64,000 bases of DNA from Clostridium homopropionicum DSM 5847 (GCF_001263795.1 NZ_LHUR01000024.1:24818-88817), one strand, 5' to 3'. Shown: positions 44,070-54,261, numbered from the stretch's first letter. Made by a program: numbers and translations. Notes: generated from the letters alone by a model not told the origin.

Positions 44070-44826
44070 AAACACTGTAAATGAGAATGTAGTATTTAAT
44101 AAACTTAATCTAACAGTTAATAAAGGGGACTATATTACAATAATAGGTAGTAATGGGGCTGGAAAATCTACTTTATTAAATATAATATCAGGAACAATAC
44201 CAGTAGACGGAGGAATGATAATGCTTGGTGATAAGGAAATATCTAAATTACCAGAGCATAAATGTACTAAATTTATAGGAAGAGTTTTTCAGGATCCAAC
44301 TAAAGGTACAGCACCTTCTATGACTATTTTAGAAAACATGTCTATGGCATACAACAAAGGCAAGAAATTTGATCTAAGTTTTGCTGTAAATAAAAAAGAT
44401 ATACCGTATTTTAAGGAACTTTTATCTAGTCTGGAACTTGGACTTGAGGATAAGTTATATACTCAAGTAGGTCTTTTATCTGGTGGTCAAAGGCAAGCTT
44501 TATCATTAATAATGACTGTAATGGGAAATCCAGAAATTTTACTTCTAGACGAGCATACAGCTGCTTTAGACCCTAAAACCTCAGAGAAGATAATTGAATT
44601 AACGGAGAATATTATAAAAGAAAAATCAATTACAACATTAATGGTTACTCATAACTTAAATCATGCAATAAGGCTTGGAAATAGACTTATTATGCTTCAT
44701 CATGGTAATGTTATTTTGGATATTAGCGGAAAAGAGAAAAAAGAACTTACCATAGAAAAATTATTTAAACTATTTGAAAATAATAGTGAAGATGATTTAA
44801 TAAGTGATAGAGCACTATTCTCATAA
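44032..44826 (+). CDS. ABC transporter ATP-binding protein (TrpZ-like)
   Basis: 264 aa, TTG start behind GAAGGGGA, overlapping the permease by 38 nt. Walker A GSNGAGKSTLL, signature LLSGGQRQALSL, Walker B ILLLDEHTAALD and VTHNL. The Walker B glutamate is followed by H-T-A-A, as in this subfamily. Confidence 0.9.
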   Translation: MLQIQNLYKVFNKNTVNENVVFNKLNLTVNKGDYITIIGSNGAGKSTLLNIISGTIPVDGGMIMLGDKEISKLPEHKCTKFIGRVFQDPTKGTAPSMTILENMSMAYNKGKKFDLSFAVNKKDIPYFKELLSSLELGLEDKLYTQVGLLSGGQRQALSLIMTVMGNPEILLLDEHTAALDPKTSEKIIELTENIIKEKSITTLMVTHNLNHAIRLGNRLIMLHHGNVILDISGKEKKELTIEKLFKLFENNSEDDLISDRALFS

Positions 44827-44827
44827 T

Positions 44828-44864
44828 AAATCTGAGAGGGTTATCCCTCTCAGATTTATTTTTG
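44828..44864 (+). terminator. Terminator of the ABC transporter operon
   Basis: AAATCTGAGAGGG (44828-44840), loop TTAT, CCCTCTCAGATTT (44845-44857), T run. Confidence 0.9.
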
Positions 44865-44885
44865 TATTGAAGCACTTAAGAAAGT

Positions 44886-45491
44886 TTGATTAATAGTATA
44901 TATTATAGAGTATTTTTAAACAATCCACTTAAAGAGGTGAGTAACATTAGCAAAAAATATTTTCAAATAGATTTAAAAAAATGTAAACTCTTAGGGGCAG
45001 GATGTGAAGGAAAAGTTTATTTAACACCAGAGGGACACGCTTTAAAAATATTTAATAATGGAAAAAAGTGCTACCATGAGCATAGTTTACTTAAAAAGGT
45101 AGATGGAAGTAAATATTTTCCCAAAATTATTGAAACAAAAGATAATTATATGCTTCGAGAATATGTAGGAGGTAAATCCTTAGATGATTATTTAAAAAAA
45201 AATACCCTAACAGAAAAATTAGCTGTTAACTTAATAGAACTAATAGAAGAATTTCAAAAATTAGGATTTAAAAGGCTAGACATGGCTCCGAGACATATTT
45301 TCGTTCAACATGGAGAGGGGATTAAGGTTATAGATCCAAGGAAATGCTTCACAAAAAGGGTAAAATTTCCATATATTCTATTGAAGTATTTAGAAAAACA
45401 AAATCAACTAGATAAATTTTTAATAGTTCTTATTAAGGTAAGACCAAAACTTGCTGAAGAATGGATAAAGCTTATTAATAGATATTTATAA
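44886..45491 (+). CDS. Small protein-kinase-like protein
   Basis: 201 aa from TTG 44886; GTG 44937 and an ATT at 44946 behind AAAGAGGTGA are alternatives. A glycine loop LLGAGCEGKVYL, a Lys in HALKIF, REYVGG hinge, catalytic-loop-like RLDMAPRHIFV and metal motif IDPRK instead of DFG. This is a minimal kinase fold, as in lipopolysaccharide-core or RIO-like kinases, about half the normal size. Whether it phosphorylates anything is unknown. Confidence 0.7.
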   Translation: MINSIYYRVFLNNPLKEVSNISKKYFQIDLKKCKLLGAGCEGKVYLTPEGHALKIFNNGKKCYHEHSLLKKVDGSKYFPKIIETKDNYMLREYVGGKSLDDYLKKNTLTEKLAVNLIELIEEFQKLGFKRLDMAPRHIFVQHGEGIKVIDPRKCFTKRVKFPYILLKYLEKQNQLDKFLIVLIKVRPKLAEEWIKLINRYL

Positions 45492-45507
45492 ATTTTAGAT
45501 GATTAAA

Positions 45508-45551
45508 GATGAGAAGTAGAAGTAGTATTACTTATACTTCTCATCTTTTTG
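45508..45551 (+). terminator. Terminator after the kinase-like gene
   Basis: GATGAGAAGTA (45508-45518) pairs with TACTTCTCATC (45535-45545), then TTTTTG. Confidence 0.85.
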
Positions 45552-45679
45552 TTCATTATTTTCTTTCATTATTTTACATATTAATTTAATAAGAGTATTT
45601 TTAGTACAATATCATACATTAATATTAAATAGAAAAATGTCAATATTTATTTATGTTAAATCTATGTAAAATAATTTAC

Positions 45680-45708
45680 TTGTTTTTAATACAATAATAT
45701 TATATAAT
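45680..45708 (+). promoter_or_regulatory. Candidate promoter of the small winged-helix-like gene
   Basis: TTGTTT (45680-45685), 17 nt, TATAAT (45703-45708), 38 nt before the start codon. Confidence 0.55.
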
Positions 45709-45745
45709 ACATCTTATAAACATTGCAGTAAATTGGGGTGAGATT

Positions 45746-45997
45746 ATGAAAATGGTTACTGAATTATTTCTAAATGAAATTTATAATAGAATTAGCTATC
45801 TTGCATATTTATATGAAAATAGAACAAGTAGTATCAATTATGATAAAAATAGAATATCAGTATTTAATTTTAATTTATTAATTAAAAAAGGCTATATAGA
45901 AGTTTATGAGGATAATGAAAACAAGTTAGTCACAATAACTGAAAAGGGAATTGAATTTATTCTTAGTCATATTGAAGACTTTAAAAAGGTATCATAG
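45746..45997 (+). CDS. Small hypothetical protein, possible winged helix
   Basis: 83 aa. It ends with LIKKGYIEVYEDNENKLVTITEKGIEFI, the wing pattern of PadR/MarR-like DNA-binding proteins, but the recognition helix is not clear (ISVFNFNLLIKKGYI). ATG 45746 behind GGGGTGAG; an in-frame ATG at 45752 is also possible. Monocistronic between promoter and terminator. Confidence 0.65.
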   Translation: MKMVTELFLNEIYNRISYLAYLYENRTSSINYDKNRISVFNFNLLIKKGYIEVYEDNENKLVTITEKGIEFILSHIEDFKKVS

Positions 45998-46020
45998 GAA
46001 ATAATCCCAACAGAGTAAAA

Positions 46021-46056
46021 AATTCAACCTTCATTTTTATATGAAGGTTGAATTTT
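46021..46056. terminator. Bidirectional terminator
   Basis: AATTCAACCTTCAT (46021-46034), loop, ATGAAGGTTGAATT (46041-46054), T run; it lies between convergent genes. Confidence 0.88.
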
Positions 46057-46068
46057 TTAATATGAAAT

Positions 46069-46713
46069 TTATCCACCGAGAGTTATATCCTGAGTATTAT
46101 ACCATTCTAGTGCCTTGTAGTAATGGTCTTCATTAAAATCAGGCCAGTAGTCATCTATAATATAGAAGTCTGAATATATAGACTGAACAGGAAGAAAGCC
46201 ACTTAAACGCCTTCTGCCGCCCCAGCGTATAATTAAATCTACTCTAGAAATATCATAGGATTTTAAGCAATTGGAAATGATTTTTCTATTTGAACTATTA
46301 TTTGAGGTAAGACTTCCTAAATCCCATTCCCAACCATAGTTTACCAAGAAGTTTATTTTAATACCTCCCTTACCAAAAGTTTTTCTTTTAGTGTAGGGTA
46401 AAAGTTCCTTTGGAAACATTGGAGATTGGTAATTTCCAAGCACTAGCAGTTCCGCATCTTCTTTACTCAGCATCTCCACTGCATCAATGCAAGCTTTTGT
46501 AAAGGCTATCCTTTGGTTAGCAGGTCTCTTAGTGTTATCAGTTGTGAAACCGTAATAGGTCAACTCTTTAACTCCAGACTTCTTACATAGATGATATAAT
46601 ATTAAGCCAGGATTTAGTCCAGAAGAATATCCATTCTCCTTTGATAAACCTTTATCAACAGCCCAACGTCTATTACCATCAGGAATAATACCAATATGGT
46701 TTGGAACTCTCAT
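46069..46713 (-). CDS. Divergent cis-prenyltransferase (UppS-like)
   Basis: 214 aa, shorter than housekeeping UppS (about 250). PNHIGIIPDGNRRWA keeps the catalytic Asp, and IIRWGGRRRLSGFLPVQSIYSDFYIIDDYWPDF matches the family's C-terminal block, but there the usual Glu after GG is Arg and the metal-binding Glu near AY-E is Asp (SIYSD). So it likely makes a different or shorter prenyl product, or has lost activity. AGAGGTGTGA site; monocistronic. It is not the normal neighbourhood of uppS (no cdsA or dxr). Confidence 0.82.
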   Translation of the reverse strand: MRVPNHIGIIPDGNRRWAVDKGLSKENGYSSGLNPGLILYHLCKKSGVKELTYYGFTTDNTKRPANQRIAFTKACIDAVEMLSKEDAELLVLGNYQSPMFPKELLPYTKRKTFGKGGIKINFLVNYGWEWDLGSLTSNNSSNRKIISNCLKSYDISRVDLIIRWGGRRRLSGFLPVQSIYSDFYIIDDYWPDFNEDHYYKALEWYNTQDITLGG

Positions 46714-46834
46714 AATTTATCACACCTCTATTATGAATTTATATAAGTATTATTTCCTAATTAGAGATTAATATTCAATTTTTATGTTGATTTTTACCAA
46801 AAATGAAGAGAAGCATTTACAGCTTCTCTAAATA

Positions 46835-47728
46835 TTACTTTATAAAATCTATTATATTATTTGTTAGTATATCTAAGCAATCAATTAAAGGAGAATGTCC
46901 ACTGGGTAATTTAACAAGTAAAGCATTTTCTCCAATTCCGTTTGTTATTTCATCAGCAGTTGGAGGTGGTATAACTAAATCTCTTTCTCCTTGGAAAACT
47001 AGAGTAGGAACTTGAATCTTATCCACGTCTCCGCTTCCTTCAACAACACCATTATGTTCATTAGAAATATTAAAAGTCATTAGTGCCCAATATACATCTA
47101 ATGTATTTACTTGGGTAAGCATGTCCTCTAAATACTCATCGTATTTTTCTTCAGATGGCTTATTTTCAGTATAGATTACAGCATCCCATAGACCTCTGTA
47201 GAAAGCTTTATTTCTGCTGTTGTAAGCATCTAATATTGGCTTAATGCTAACTAAATCCTTTCCTAAAGCTTCTTTGCTTAAATATGGCTTTCCTGCAATA
47301 AAGTTACCGGTTTCGTCTGTTTGTAAAATTGGATATCCTTTAATTCCAACAGATTCAACTAAAATTAATTTCTCAACATATTCGGGATAATCTGCAGTAA
47401 ATTGCATTGTAACACCACCGCCAGTAGACCAACCAGCTAAGAAAAATTTCTTTAAATTCAATTTATCCACGAAAAGCTTTAAGTCTTCAGAAAAATCTTT
47501 TAAAGAATTAATAGGATTATTGTAAGTTGATATACCGAAGCCTCTTAGATCTACTGCATATATTTTTATATCTTCAGGTAATGCTTCAATCAATACATCC
47601 CAATGCTTTGAAGAAGTCATATTTCCGTGAACTAAAACAAGAGTTTTTTCTCCAGAGCTACTTTCTCTATAGCCTAAAGTTTCTCCATTTTCTAGTTCCA
47701 TTGATTTTAATAAAGTGTCTTTTCCCAT
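46835..47728 (-). CDS. Alpha/beta hydrolase (tandem copy B)
   Basis: 297 aa from ATG 47728 behind GGGGGTAAAG. VHGNMTSSKHWD oxyanion region, nucleophile GWSTGG, and catalytic His in LPSGHSPLID. It is the same length as and clearly paralogous to the next gene upstream. No known substrate; soluble. Confidence 0.88.
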   Translation of the reverse strand: MGKDTLLKSMELENGETLGYRESSSGEKTLVLVHGNMTSSKHWDVLIEALPEDIKIYAVDLRGFGISTYNNPINSLKDFSEDLKLFVDKLNLKKFFLAGWSTGGGVTMQFTADYPEYVEKLILVESVGIKGYPILQTDETGNFIAGKPYLSKEALGKDLVSIKPILDAYNSRNKAFYRGLWDAVIYTENKPSEEKYDEYLEDMLTQVNTLDVYWALMTFNISNEHNGVVEGSGDVDKIQVPTLVFQGERDLVIPPPTADEITNGIGENALLVKLPSGHSPLIDCLDILTNNIIDFIK

Positions 47729-47876
47729 AACTTTACCCCCTATAATTGAATAATAACAATTAAATAATAACATAAGATGGTAAAGAATAAAATAGTTATA
47801 TTTCTAAATATTTATATAATTTTATGATAATATTAAGGTGTATTTAAGATTAATGAAAAAAGTAATAGATTCTACT

Positions 47877-48770
47877 CTATTTGGTGAAGTTTATAATATT
47901 TTCAATGAGTAAATCTAAACAATCAATTAGCGGAGAATGGCCACATGGAAGCATAACTAGAGTAGCGTTATCTCCTATACCATCTTTAATTCCTTGTCCC
48001 ATTATAGTTGGTACTACTATATCTCTTTCTCCTTGTAGTACAAGAGTAGGGGCAACAATGTTATCTACTTCTCCAGTTCCTTGTACAACACCATTATGTT
48101 CATGAGAAATATTAAAGGTTATTAGTGCATAATCTAAATCTACTAGATTCCTCTGAGTCATCATATCATGCATATATTCGTGGAATTTTTCAGGCGATGG
48201 TTCATTATGGGTATAAATAGTAGACCTCCATACATTTTTCAAAAATTCTTCATCTTTTTTCACATAGGCGTTTAAAATAGGTAAAACTTGCAATGGATCT
48301 TTTGAAAGCTCTTCCCTAGTAGTAACTAACTCTGTAAGAATAATTTGACCTTTAGTATCTTTTTTGAAAACTGGATATCCTTTAATTCCACCAGATTCAA
48401 CTAAAATTAATTTTTTAACATAATCAGGATAGCTTGCTGCAAGCTGCATTGCTACACAACCACCAGTAGACCATCCAGCAATAATAAAGTTTTTTAAACC
48501 CAATTCATCTGCAAAAGCTTTAATATCATCTGTAAAATCTTTTATAGAATTTATTTGATTATTGTAAGTTGAAATTCCCATTCCCCTTAAATCTGGAGCA
48601 TATATTTTATAGTCGTTTGGAAGATTTTCCATAAGAACATCCCAGTGCTTTGAAGATGTCATGTTACCGTGAACTAATAGCAGTATTTTATTACCTGTGC
48701 CGCATTCACGATAACCTATTGTTTCTCCATTTGATATTTTTATAGATTTCAAAGTAATTCCATTAGTCAT
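47877..48770 (-). CDS. Alpha/beta hydrolase (tandem copy A)
   Basis: 297 aa. Same motifs as copy B (VHGNMTSSKHWD, GWSTGG, LPCGHSPLIDCLDLL); GGGGGTAT site before ATG. Conservation along the full length shows a recent tandem duplication, with most differences in the lid region, suggesting related but distinct substrates. Confidence 0.88.
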   Translation of the reverse strand: MTNGITLKSIKISNGETIGYRECGTGNKILLLVHGNMTSSKHWDVLMENLPNDYKIYAPDLRGMGISTYNNQINSIKDFTDDIKAFADELGLKNFIIAGWSTGGCVAMQLAASYPDYVKKLILVESGGIKGYPVFKKDTKGQIILTELVTTREELSKDPLQVLPILNAYVKKDEEFLKNVWRSTIYTHNEPSPEKFHEYMHDMMTQRNLVDLDYALITFNISHEHNGVVQGTGEVDNIVAPTLVLQGERDIVVPTIMGQGIKDGIGDNATLVMLPCGHSPLIDCLDLLIENIINFTK

Positions 48771-48860
48771 GTTTTATACCCCCATAATGTTATTATAATA
48801 TCAATATATTCTATCATATCTGCATTATCATAGTAAACTATACAATTTATAGAAAAAAAT

Positions 48861-48885
48861 AAATGAGAACAAATTGTTCTCATTT
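48861..48885 (-). terminator. Terminator of the GGDEF-EAL gene
   Basis: AAATGAGAAC (48861-48870), AAATT, GTTCTCATTT (48876-48885), followed on the minus strand by ATTTTTTTC. Confidence 0.85.
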
Positions 48886-48908
48886 AAAAATATTAATATT
48901 TAATAGAA

Positions 48909-51293
48909 TTATACAATGTTTTTTTCACTTTCTAAAAAGTGCAAGCTTAATAAACTTTCTAGTTGGTCTGGAGGCAGAGGCTTACTAAAAAAGTAACCTT
49001 GTATTCCATCACAATGCTGAGCTTGTAGCACAGCTAATTGTTCTTGAGTTTCTACACCTTCTGCAATTACTTCCATGTTTAGATTATGGGCTAATTGAAT
49101 TAATGTATGAGCAATTGCTTTTTCTTGTTCACGATAAGCAATTTGATCTACAAAAGATTTATCGATTTTTAATGTATTAATAGGTAAGCTTTTTAAATGA
49201 TTTAAAGAAGAATATCCTGTACCAAAATCGTCCAAATGCACTTTTAAACCAATGGATTTAAAATTATTAAGAATTTTAATAGTTTGGTTTATATCATCTA
49301 TTGTAGCAGACTCAGTTATCTCAATATGAAGCCACTGAGGAGATAAATTAGTTTCGCTAAGAATATTACGTATTTTTTCAAAAAGGCTTTTATGTTTAAA
49401 TTGATTTGCTGAAATATTAACTGAAACTGGTACTATATTATAACCCTTCCTTTGCCATTCTATTAATTGATTGCAGGCGGTTCTTAGAACATACTCATCA
49501 ATCTCTTTAATTAAACCCGTCTCCTCTGCAATAGGTATAAACTGACTAGGCGGAATAAAGCCAAGCTTAGGATGATTCCAACGAACTAATGCTTCAAGAC
49601 CAATTAATTCACTATTATCAGCTCTTACCTGAGGTTGATAATAAACAGTAAATTCCTTTTCTTTTTTATTAAGCAGGGCAAATCTTAAGGTTTTCTCAAG
49701 TTCTGTCTTTTTTACAATTTGATCATTAAGTTCCTTTGAGAAAAACTGAAAATTATTTTTCCCTTGAGCTTTAGCGTGATACATTGCAGTATCTGCATTC
49801 ATAAGCAGTGACTGGATATTAGTTCCATCATCTGGATAAGTTACAATTCCGATACTTGCGGTTACAAAAACTGAATTGCCATTGATATTAAATGGTCTAT
49901 AAAGGGTTTTTAAAATTTTATTAGCTAGTCTAGTAGCAGAAAGATTATTATTTATTTTAGGAATTAATATCATAAACTCATCTCCACCTAATCTGGAAAG
50001 AGTCATGTTATATTCAAGTAGGTTATTAAAAGAACGCGTAACTTCAATTAAAAGCTTATCTCCAAAGGAATGACCAAAGGTATCATTTATAGATTTAAAG
50101 TTATCTAAGTCCATATATAGCATTGCAAGCTTGCTGCTGTTTAATATTGAATTAGTCAACTCTTTTTCAAGCATTTTATTAAGCAAAGTCCTATTAGGTA
50201 GATTTGTAAGAGTATCATAATAAGCAAGGTTGTATATAGTTTCTTCATTTTTTTTACGCTTAGTTATATCTGTTGTGGAGCCTGCTATTCTTACAGGAGA
50301 GCTATTATCATCAAAAATAGCCTTACCTCTAACTAAGATCCATTTATAAATTCCAACCTTTGTTTTCATTCTTACATTAATATTTAAAAAAGAAGTTTTT
50401 CTATCTAAGTGATTTTTCATTGCATGCTGAAAAAGTTGTAAATCTTCTGGATGAATAAGTTTTATCCAGCTGGATATTTTATCTTCTAAATCTTTATCAG
50501 TAAAACCAAGCATTATTTTGAGACGAAGAGATAAAGAAAAGATATTGTCTTTTATTTTCCAATCCCATATGCCGTCTTTAGACCCTTCAAGTGCTAAACG
50601 GGTCCTTTCTTCCATTTCTCTCAAGGAATTTTGACTTTCTTCTAATTGCTTATATCGCCTTTTAAGTTCTTCTTGAGCTGAGTATAATTTTTCATTGAGT
50701 ATTTCTAAAGTATTATAGCTTTTAAGTAATTTTTCTTCAGCATTTTTTCGTGCGGAAATATCAGTTCCCATTGCTATAAAAATTGAAGGTTTATTATCCT
50801 CATAAATTACTGAATTATTCCAAAACACACTTATCTTTTTACCAAGTCTATCTAAAACATATGTTTCATGAGGTTCAACAATAATTCCATTGGCTAAATC
50901 TTTAAAACCTAACATCATTGATGCTTTTAAAGGTTTATCAACTAAACGACCATCCCAGCCTGAACCAAGCATTTCTGATTCTTTAAAATTTGTAAGCTTT
51001 TCAGCATAATTATTAAATTTTATTAAGTTACCAGCACCTTTCCAAACTAATATGATTAAATTAGCATTATCTAGAATACTATTTGCTAAGCTGTTTTTAT
51101 CATCAAACAAAGATATTTCCTCACTTGTTTCTTTAATATTAGAATTATATCCTGTATTGGTATGCATAAAAATATTTTTGAATTTTATAATATAATACAT
51201 TAATGACAAAATAATTGCTATTAATATAGTATAAATGTATTTATTAATACTAATATTCATTAAATAAATAATTGCGAAATAATTATTAGGCAT
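48909..51293 (-). CDS. Membrane PAS-PAS-GGDEF-EAL cyclic di-GMP enzyme
   Basis: 794 aa. One N-terminal membrane helix (about 14-38), two PAS domains (about 60-180 and 225-350) joined by a coiled coil, a diguanylate cyclase domain with intact RLGGDEF (about 432-438) and a phosphodiesterase domain with intact IGLEALVRW (about 564), plus DDFGTGYSSL and the EGVET motif. Both enzymatic signatures look complete, so it could make or break c-di-GMP depending on the PAS signal. No c-di-GMP target is beside it. TGGAGGT precedes the ATG. Confidence 0.93.
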   Translation of the reverse strand: MPNNYFAIIYLMNISINKYIYTILIAIILSLMYYIIKFKNIFMHTNTGYNSNIKETSEEISLFDDKNSLANSILDNANLIILVWKGAGNLIKFNNYAEKLTNFKESEMLGSGWDGRLVDKPLKASMMLGFKDLANGIIVEPHETYVLDRLGKKISVFWNNSVIYEDNKPSIFIAMGTDISARKNAEEKLLKSYNTLEILNEKLYSAQEELKRRYKQLEESQNSLREMEERTRLALEGSKDGIWDWKIKDNIFSLSLRLKIMLGFTDKDLEDKISSWIKLIHPEDLQLFQHAMKNHLDRKTSFLNINVRMKTKVGIYKWILVRGKAIFDDNSSPVRIAGSTTDITKRKKNEETIYNLAYYDTLTNLPNRTLLNKMLEKELTNSILNSSKLAMLYMDLDNFKSINDTFGHSFGDKLLIEVTRSFNNLLEYNMTLSRLGGDEFMILIPKINNNLSATRLANKILKTLYRPFNINGNSVFVTASIGIVTYPDDGTNIQSLLMNADTAMYHAKAQGKNNFQFFSKELNDQIVKKTELEKTLRFALLNKKEKEFTVYYQPQVRADNSELIGLEALVRWNHPKLGFIPPSQFIPIAEETGLIKEIDEYVLRTACNQLIEWQRKGYNIVPVSVNISANQFKHKSLFEKIRNILSETNLSPQWLHIEITESATIDDINQTIKILNNFKSIGLKVHLDDFGTGYSSLNHLKSLPINTLKIDKSFVDQIAYREQEKAIAHTLIQLAHNLNMEVIAEGVETQEQLAVLQAQHCDGIQGYFFSKPLPPDQLESLLSLHFLESEKNIV

Positions 51294-51450
51294 TATTTTA
51301 CCTCCACAAATATACTATATATTAAATACTATATTCATATTCGATAGAAATACAATAAAATCCTTTAAAAAATAAAAAATAAATAATAAAACACCAAAAA
51401 TTTCAATATTTTTATTATTTAATAAAAATTAATAATAAACTTTATTAACG

Positions 51451-51488
51451 AAAATAGAAGCAAGACACAAGGTGCTTGCTTCTATTTT
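51451..51488 (-). terminator. Terminator of the DUF711 operon
   Basis: AAAATAGAAGCAAG (51451-51464) pairs with CTTGCTTCTATTTT (51475-51488). Confidence 0.8.
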
Positions 51489-51492
51489 ATGA

Positions 51493-52851
51493 TTAATTTT
51501 TAAAACTATGAATTGGGGCAGGAATTTGACCGCCTCTATTTACAAAATCCGCACTGCTGTATTTACTTACTGGCATTATAGGAGCTCTTCCTAATAATCC
51601 ACCAAATTCAACCATCTCTCCAACGCCTTTACCAGGTACTGGTATTAGTCTGACAGCAGTGGTTTTATTATTTATTACGCCAATTGCAGCTTCATCTGCA
51701 ATTATCGCTGATATTGTTTCAGCACTTGTATCTCCAGGAATTGCAATCATATCAAGACCAACGGAGCAAACACAAGTCATAGCTTCAAGCTTTTCAAGAT
51801 TTAAAGAACCCTTTAAAACTGCATCAATCATTCCTGCATCTTCACTAACAGGGATAAAAGCACCACTTAATCCTCCAACCTGAGAAGCTGCCATAACTCC
51901 GCCTTTTTTTACTGCATCATTTAGCAATGCTAATGCAGCAGTAGTTCCGTGGCCTCCGCAGCTTTCTATACCCATTTCCTCTAATATATGAGCAACGCTA
52001 TCTCCAATTGCAGGAGTAGGAGCTAGGGATAAATCAATAATTCCAAAAGGTACATTTAATCTTCTAGAAGCTTCTGTAGCAACTAATTGACCCATTTTAG
52101 TTATTTTAAAGGCAGTCTTTTTTATTGTTTCAGCTACAATATTAAAACTCTCTCCTTTAACAGTTTCTAAAGCAGACTTTACTGTTCCAGGACCACTTAC
52201 TCCCACATTTATGATACACTCTGCTTCTCCAATTCCATGAAAAGCTCCAGCCATAAATGGATTATCTTCAACGGCATTTGCAAACACAACAAATTTTGCA
52301 CAGCCAAGACCATCTTGTTCTTTAGTTAGTTCTGCAGTTTTTTTAATAATTTGGCCCATCTCTTTTACTGCATCCATATTTATACCATTTTTGCTTGTAG
52401 CAACATTAATGGATGAGCATACTTTCTCAGTTACACTAAGAGCTTCAGGAATTGATGATATCAAAATTCTGTCACCTTTAGAGTATCCTTTATGTACTAA
52501 TGCTGAGTAGCCGCCAATAAAGTTTACACCAACTGTGCTAGCTGCTCTATCTAAGGTTTTGGCAAATTCTACATAATCCTTATCATCACATGATTCAGCT
52601 ATTAATGCTATAGGAGTTACAGAAATTCTTTTATTTATTATTGGAATTCCATACTCAGCTTCTATTTCATTTCCAACTTTAACTAGATTTTCTGCATATT
52701 TAGTAATCTTGTCATATATCTTTTGACGAGATTTTGCTCCATCAAAGCTGCAACAATCCCTAAGAGAAATTCCCATAGTAATAGTTCTAATGTCCAATTT
52801 CTCTTTTTCGATCATCTTAATTGTTTCCATTATTTTATTTTGATTTATCAC
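51493..52851 (-). CDS. PFL-like DUF711 (UPF0210) protein
   Basis: 452 aa, GTG start behind GGCAGGTGAT. Glycine-rich radical-enzyme-like fold family ([46 protein letters not shown]). Nearly always found with an ACT-domain gene as here; the ACT gene ends 14 nt before it. Its function is unknown, and no activating radical SAM gene is beside it. Confidence 0.93.
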   Translation of the reverse strand: MINQNKIMETIKMIEKEKLDIRTITMGISLRDCCSFDGAKSRQKIYDKITKYAENLVKVGNEIEAEYGIPIINKRISVTPIALIAESCDDKDYVEFAKTLDRAASTVGVNFIGGYSALVHKGYSKGDRILISSIPEALSVTEKVCSSINVATSKNGINMDAVKEMGQIIKKTAELTKEQDGLGCAKFVVFANAVEDNPFMAGAFHGIGEAECIINVGVSGPGTVKSALETVKGESFNIVAETIKKTAFKITKMGQLVATEASRRLNVPFGIIDLSLAPTPAIGDSVAHILEEMGIESCGGHGTTAALALLNDAVKKGGVMAASQVGGLSGAFIPVSEDAGMIDAVLKGSLNLEKLEAMTCVCSVGLDMIAIPGDTSAETISAIIADEAAIGVINNKTTAVRLIPVPGKGVGEMVEFGGLLGRAPIMPVSKYSSADFVNRGGQIPAPIHSFKN

Positions 52852-52865
52852 GCTATCACCTGCCT

Positions 52866-53135
52866 TTAAATGTTGTGCATTGAATTAAAAATATCTTCAT
52901 GTTGAATTCTAATAGATAAGTCAAGTTCTTTTCCCTTTTGTTCAAGAATCTCTTTAAGTTCATTAAAGGTTTTTGATGACTTAGATAAATCTACTAACAT
53001 TATCATTGTAAAAAATTCTTGAAGAATAGTTTGACTAATATCAAGAATATTTACGTTTGCGTCAGCTAAAATAGTACTTACTGATGCAATTATACCGGTT
53101 TTATCTTTGCCAATTACTGTTATTATGGATTTCAT
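52866..53135 (-). CDS. ACT-domain protein (UPF0237)
   Basis: 89 aa. Single ACT domain ([34 protein letters not shown]), a likely amino-acid or small-molecule sensor partner of the DUF711 protein. GGGGGTACATT precedes the ATG. First gene of the two-gene operon. Confidence 0.93.
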   Translation of the reverse strand: MKSIITVIGKDKTGIIASVSTILADANVNILDISQTILQEFFTMIMLVDLSKSSKTFNELKEILEQKGKELDLSIRIQHEDIFNSMHNI

Positions 53136-53287
53136 AATGTACCCCCTTATTAAAATATTAATACAATGATGCCCCTATGCCTATAGCTTTATATACATAA
53201 TATTTTGTATAAAATATATAATATATTAAATGTTCATAAAACACAATACATTATAGTAACTAGCAATATCTATTTAAAAAACATGTT

Positions 53288-54160
53288 TTAGGATATTTCA
53301 ATTTCTGTAAAATCTAATATTTTACCTGTACTGCAAATAGTATAATTGTTTGATTTTATTTTAAGAATATCTAAGGCTTTTTTACCTGTGCAATGTGATA
53401 AACCTATGAATTTTAAATTAATATTTTTAAAATATTCTAAGGTTTTGTCAATTCTATCTTCATCAGCTTCAATAAGGTGTGTACCGCCTATAACACCATA
53501 TATATTCTTATTTGTACGATTTTTAATAGTTTCAATGGTATTTATTATCCCACAGTGGGAACAACCAACAAGAAGTAGAAGACCTTTTTTTGTTTCTATT
53601 GCAATTGCAATTTCATCCTTAAAGGGGTCTACAATGAAATTTTCACCTAATTTGAGTTGCATATTTTCATTAATTCTCTCAAAGGCATTAGATGTAAAGA
53701 AATTTCTGTGAACAGTTATTGCTTTTGAGATGTTTAGTGTATCCTTTTCAACATAATTAATATCTATTTTTTTAGATTGAATAAATTCTTTAGTAAAGTT
53801 TACTCCTATATAACTTAATTCTTCATTAACAATACCATTTTTAGTATTAACAGATTTATAAAACTTATTGCTATTGTTAAAAAAATCTTTTGCTACAATT
53901 AAAATAGGTTTTGAATTGATTTTTTCTAATAAAAATTTTAAACCATTAGAATGGTCATAATGAGCATGACTTAAAACTATGTGGGTAATAGTATTTAAGT
54001 CTATTTTTAATTTAGCAGCATTTTTTACAAATGCATCACTTTGTCCAGTATCAAATAAAATTTTTCCCTTGGAAGTTTCAATAAGCATTGATAATCCATG
54101 CTCTTTTATTAAATTTGAATTATCTAATAGTGTATTTTCTACAAGAGTAAATATCCTCAA
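53288..54160 (-). CDS. MBL-fold metallohydrolase
   Basis: 290 aa, TTG start behind AGGGAG. Zinc motif HAHYDHSNGL, VGCSHCGIINTI, and HCTGKKA near the end, the subfamily that includes archaeal dihydropterin-ribofuranosylaminobenzene-phosphate synthase homologues. Substrate unknown. Confidence 0.88.
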   Translation of the reverse strand: MRIFTLVENTLLDNSNLIKEHGLSMLIETSKGKILFDTGQSDAFVKNAAKLKIDLNTITHIVLSHAHYDHSNGLKFLLEKINSKPILIVAKDFFNNSNKFYKSVNTKNGIVNEELSYIGVNFTKEFIQSKKIDINYVEKDTLNISKAITVHRNFFTSNAFERINENMQLKLGENFIVDPFKDEIAIAIETKKGLLLLVGCSHCGIINTIETIKNRTNKNIYGVIGGTHLIEADEDRIDKTLEYFKNINLKFIGLSHCTGKKALDILKIKSNNYTICSTGKILDFTEIEIS

Positions 54161-54230
54161 TATACCAACTCCCTTTACATTTATCTCTGCTAATTATAAA
54201 ATCATTCTAATAGTTTAATAATAACTCTAT

Positions 54231-54258
54231 AAGATTAATTTGTTAATATTAATCTTAA
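54231..54258 (-). terminator. Inverted repeat after larA
   Basis: TAAGATTAAT (54231-54240) and ATTAATCTTA (54249-54258), just after the larA stop; weak T run. Confidence 0.5.
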
Positions 54259-54261
54259 GCG

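Noticed and set aside
48861..48885. GAGAAC/GTTCTC hairpin as a member of the REP family
   Set aside because: It lacks the GGGGACA part; it is an ordinary terminator that shares only GTTCTCA by chance.
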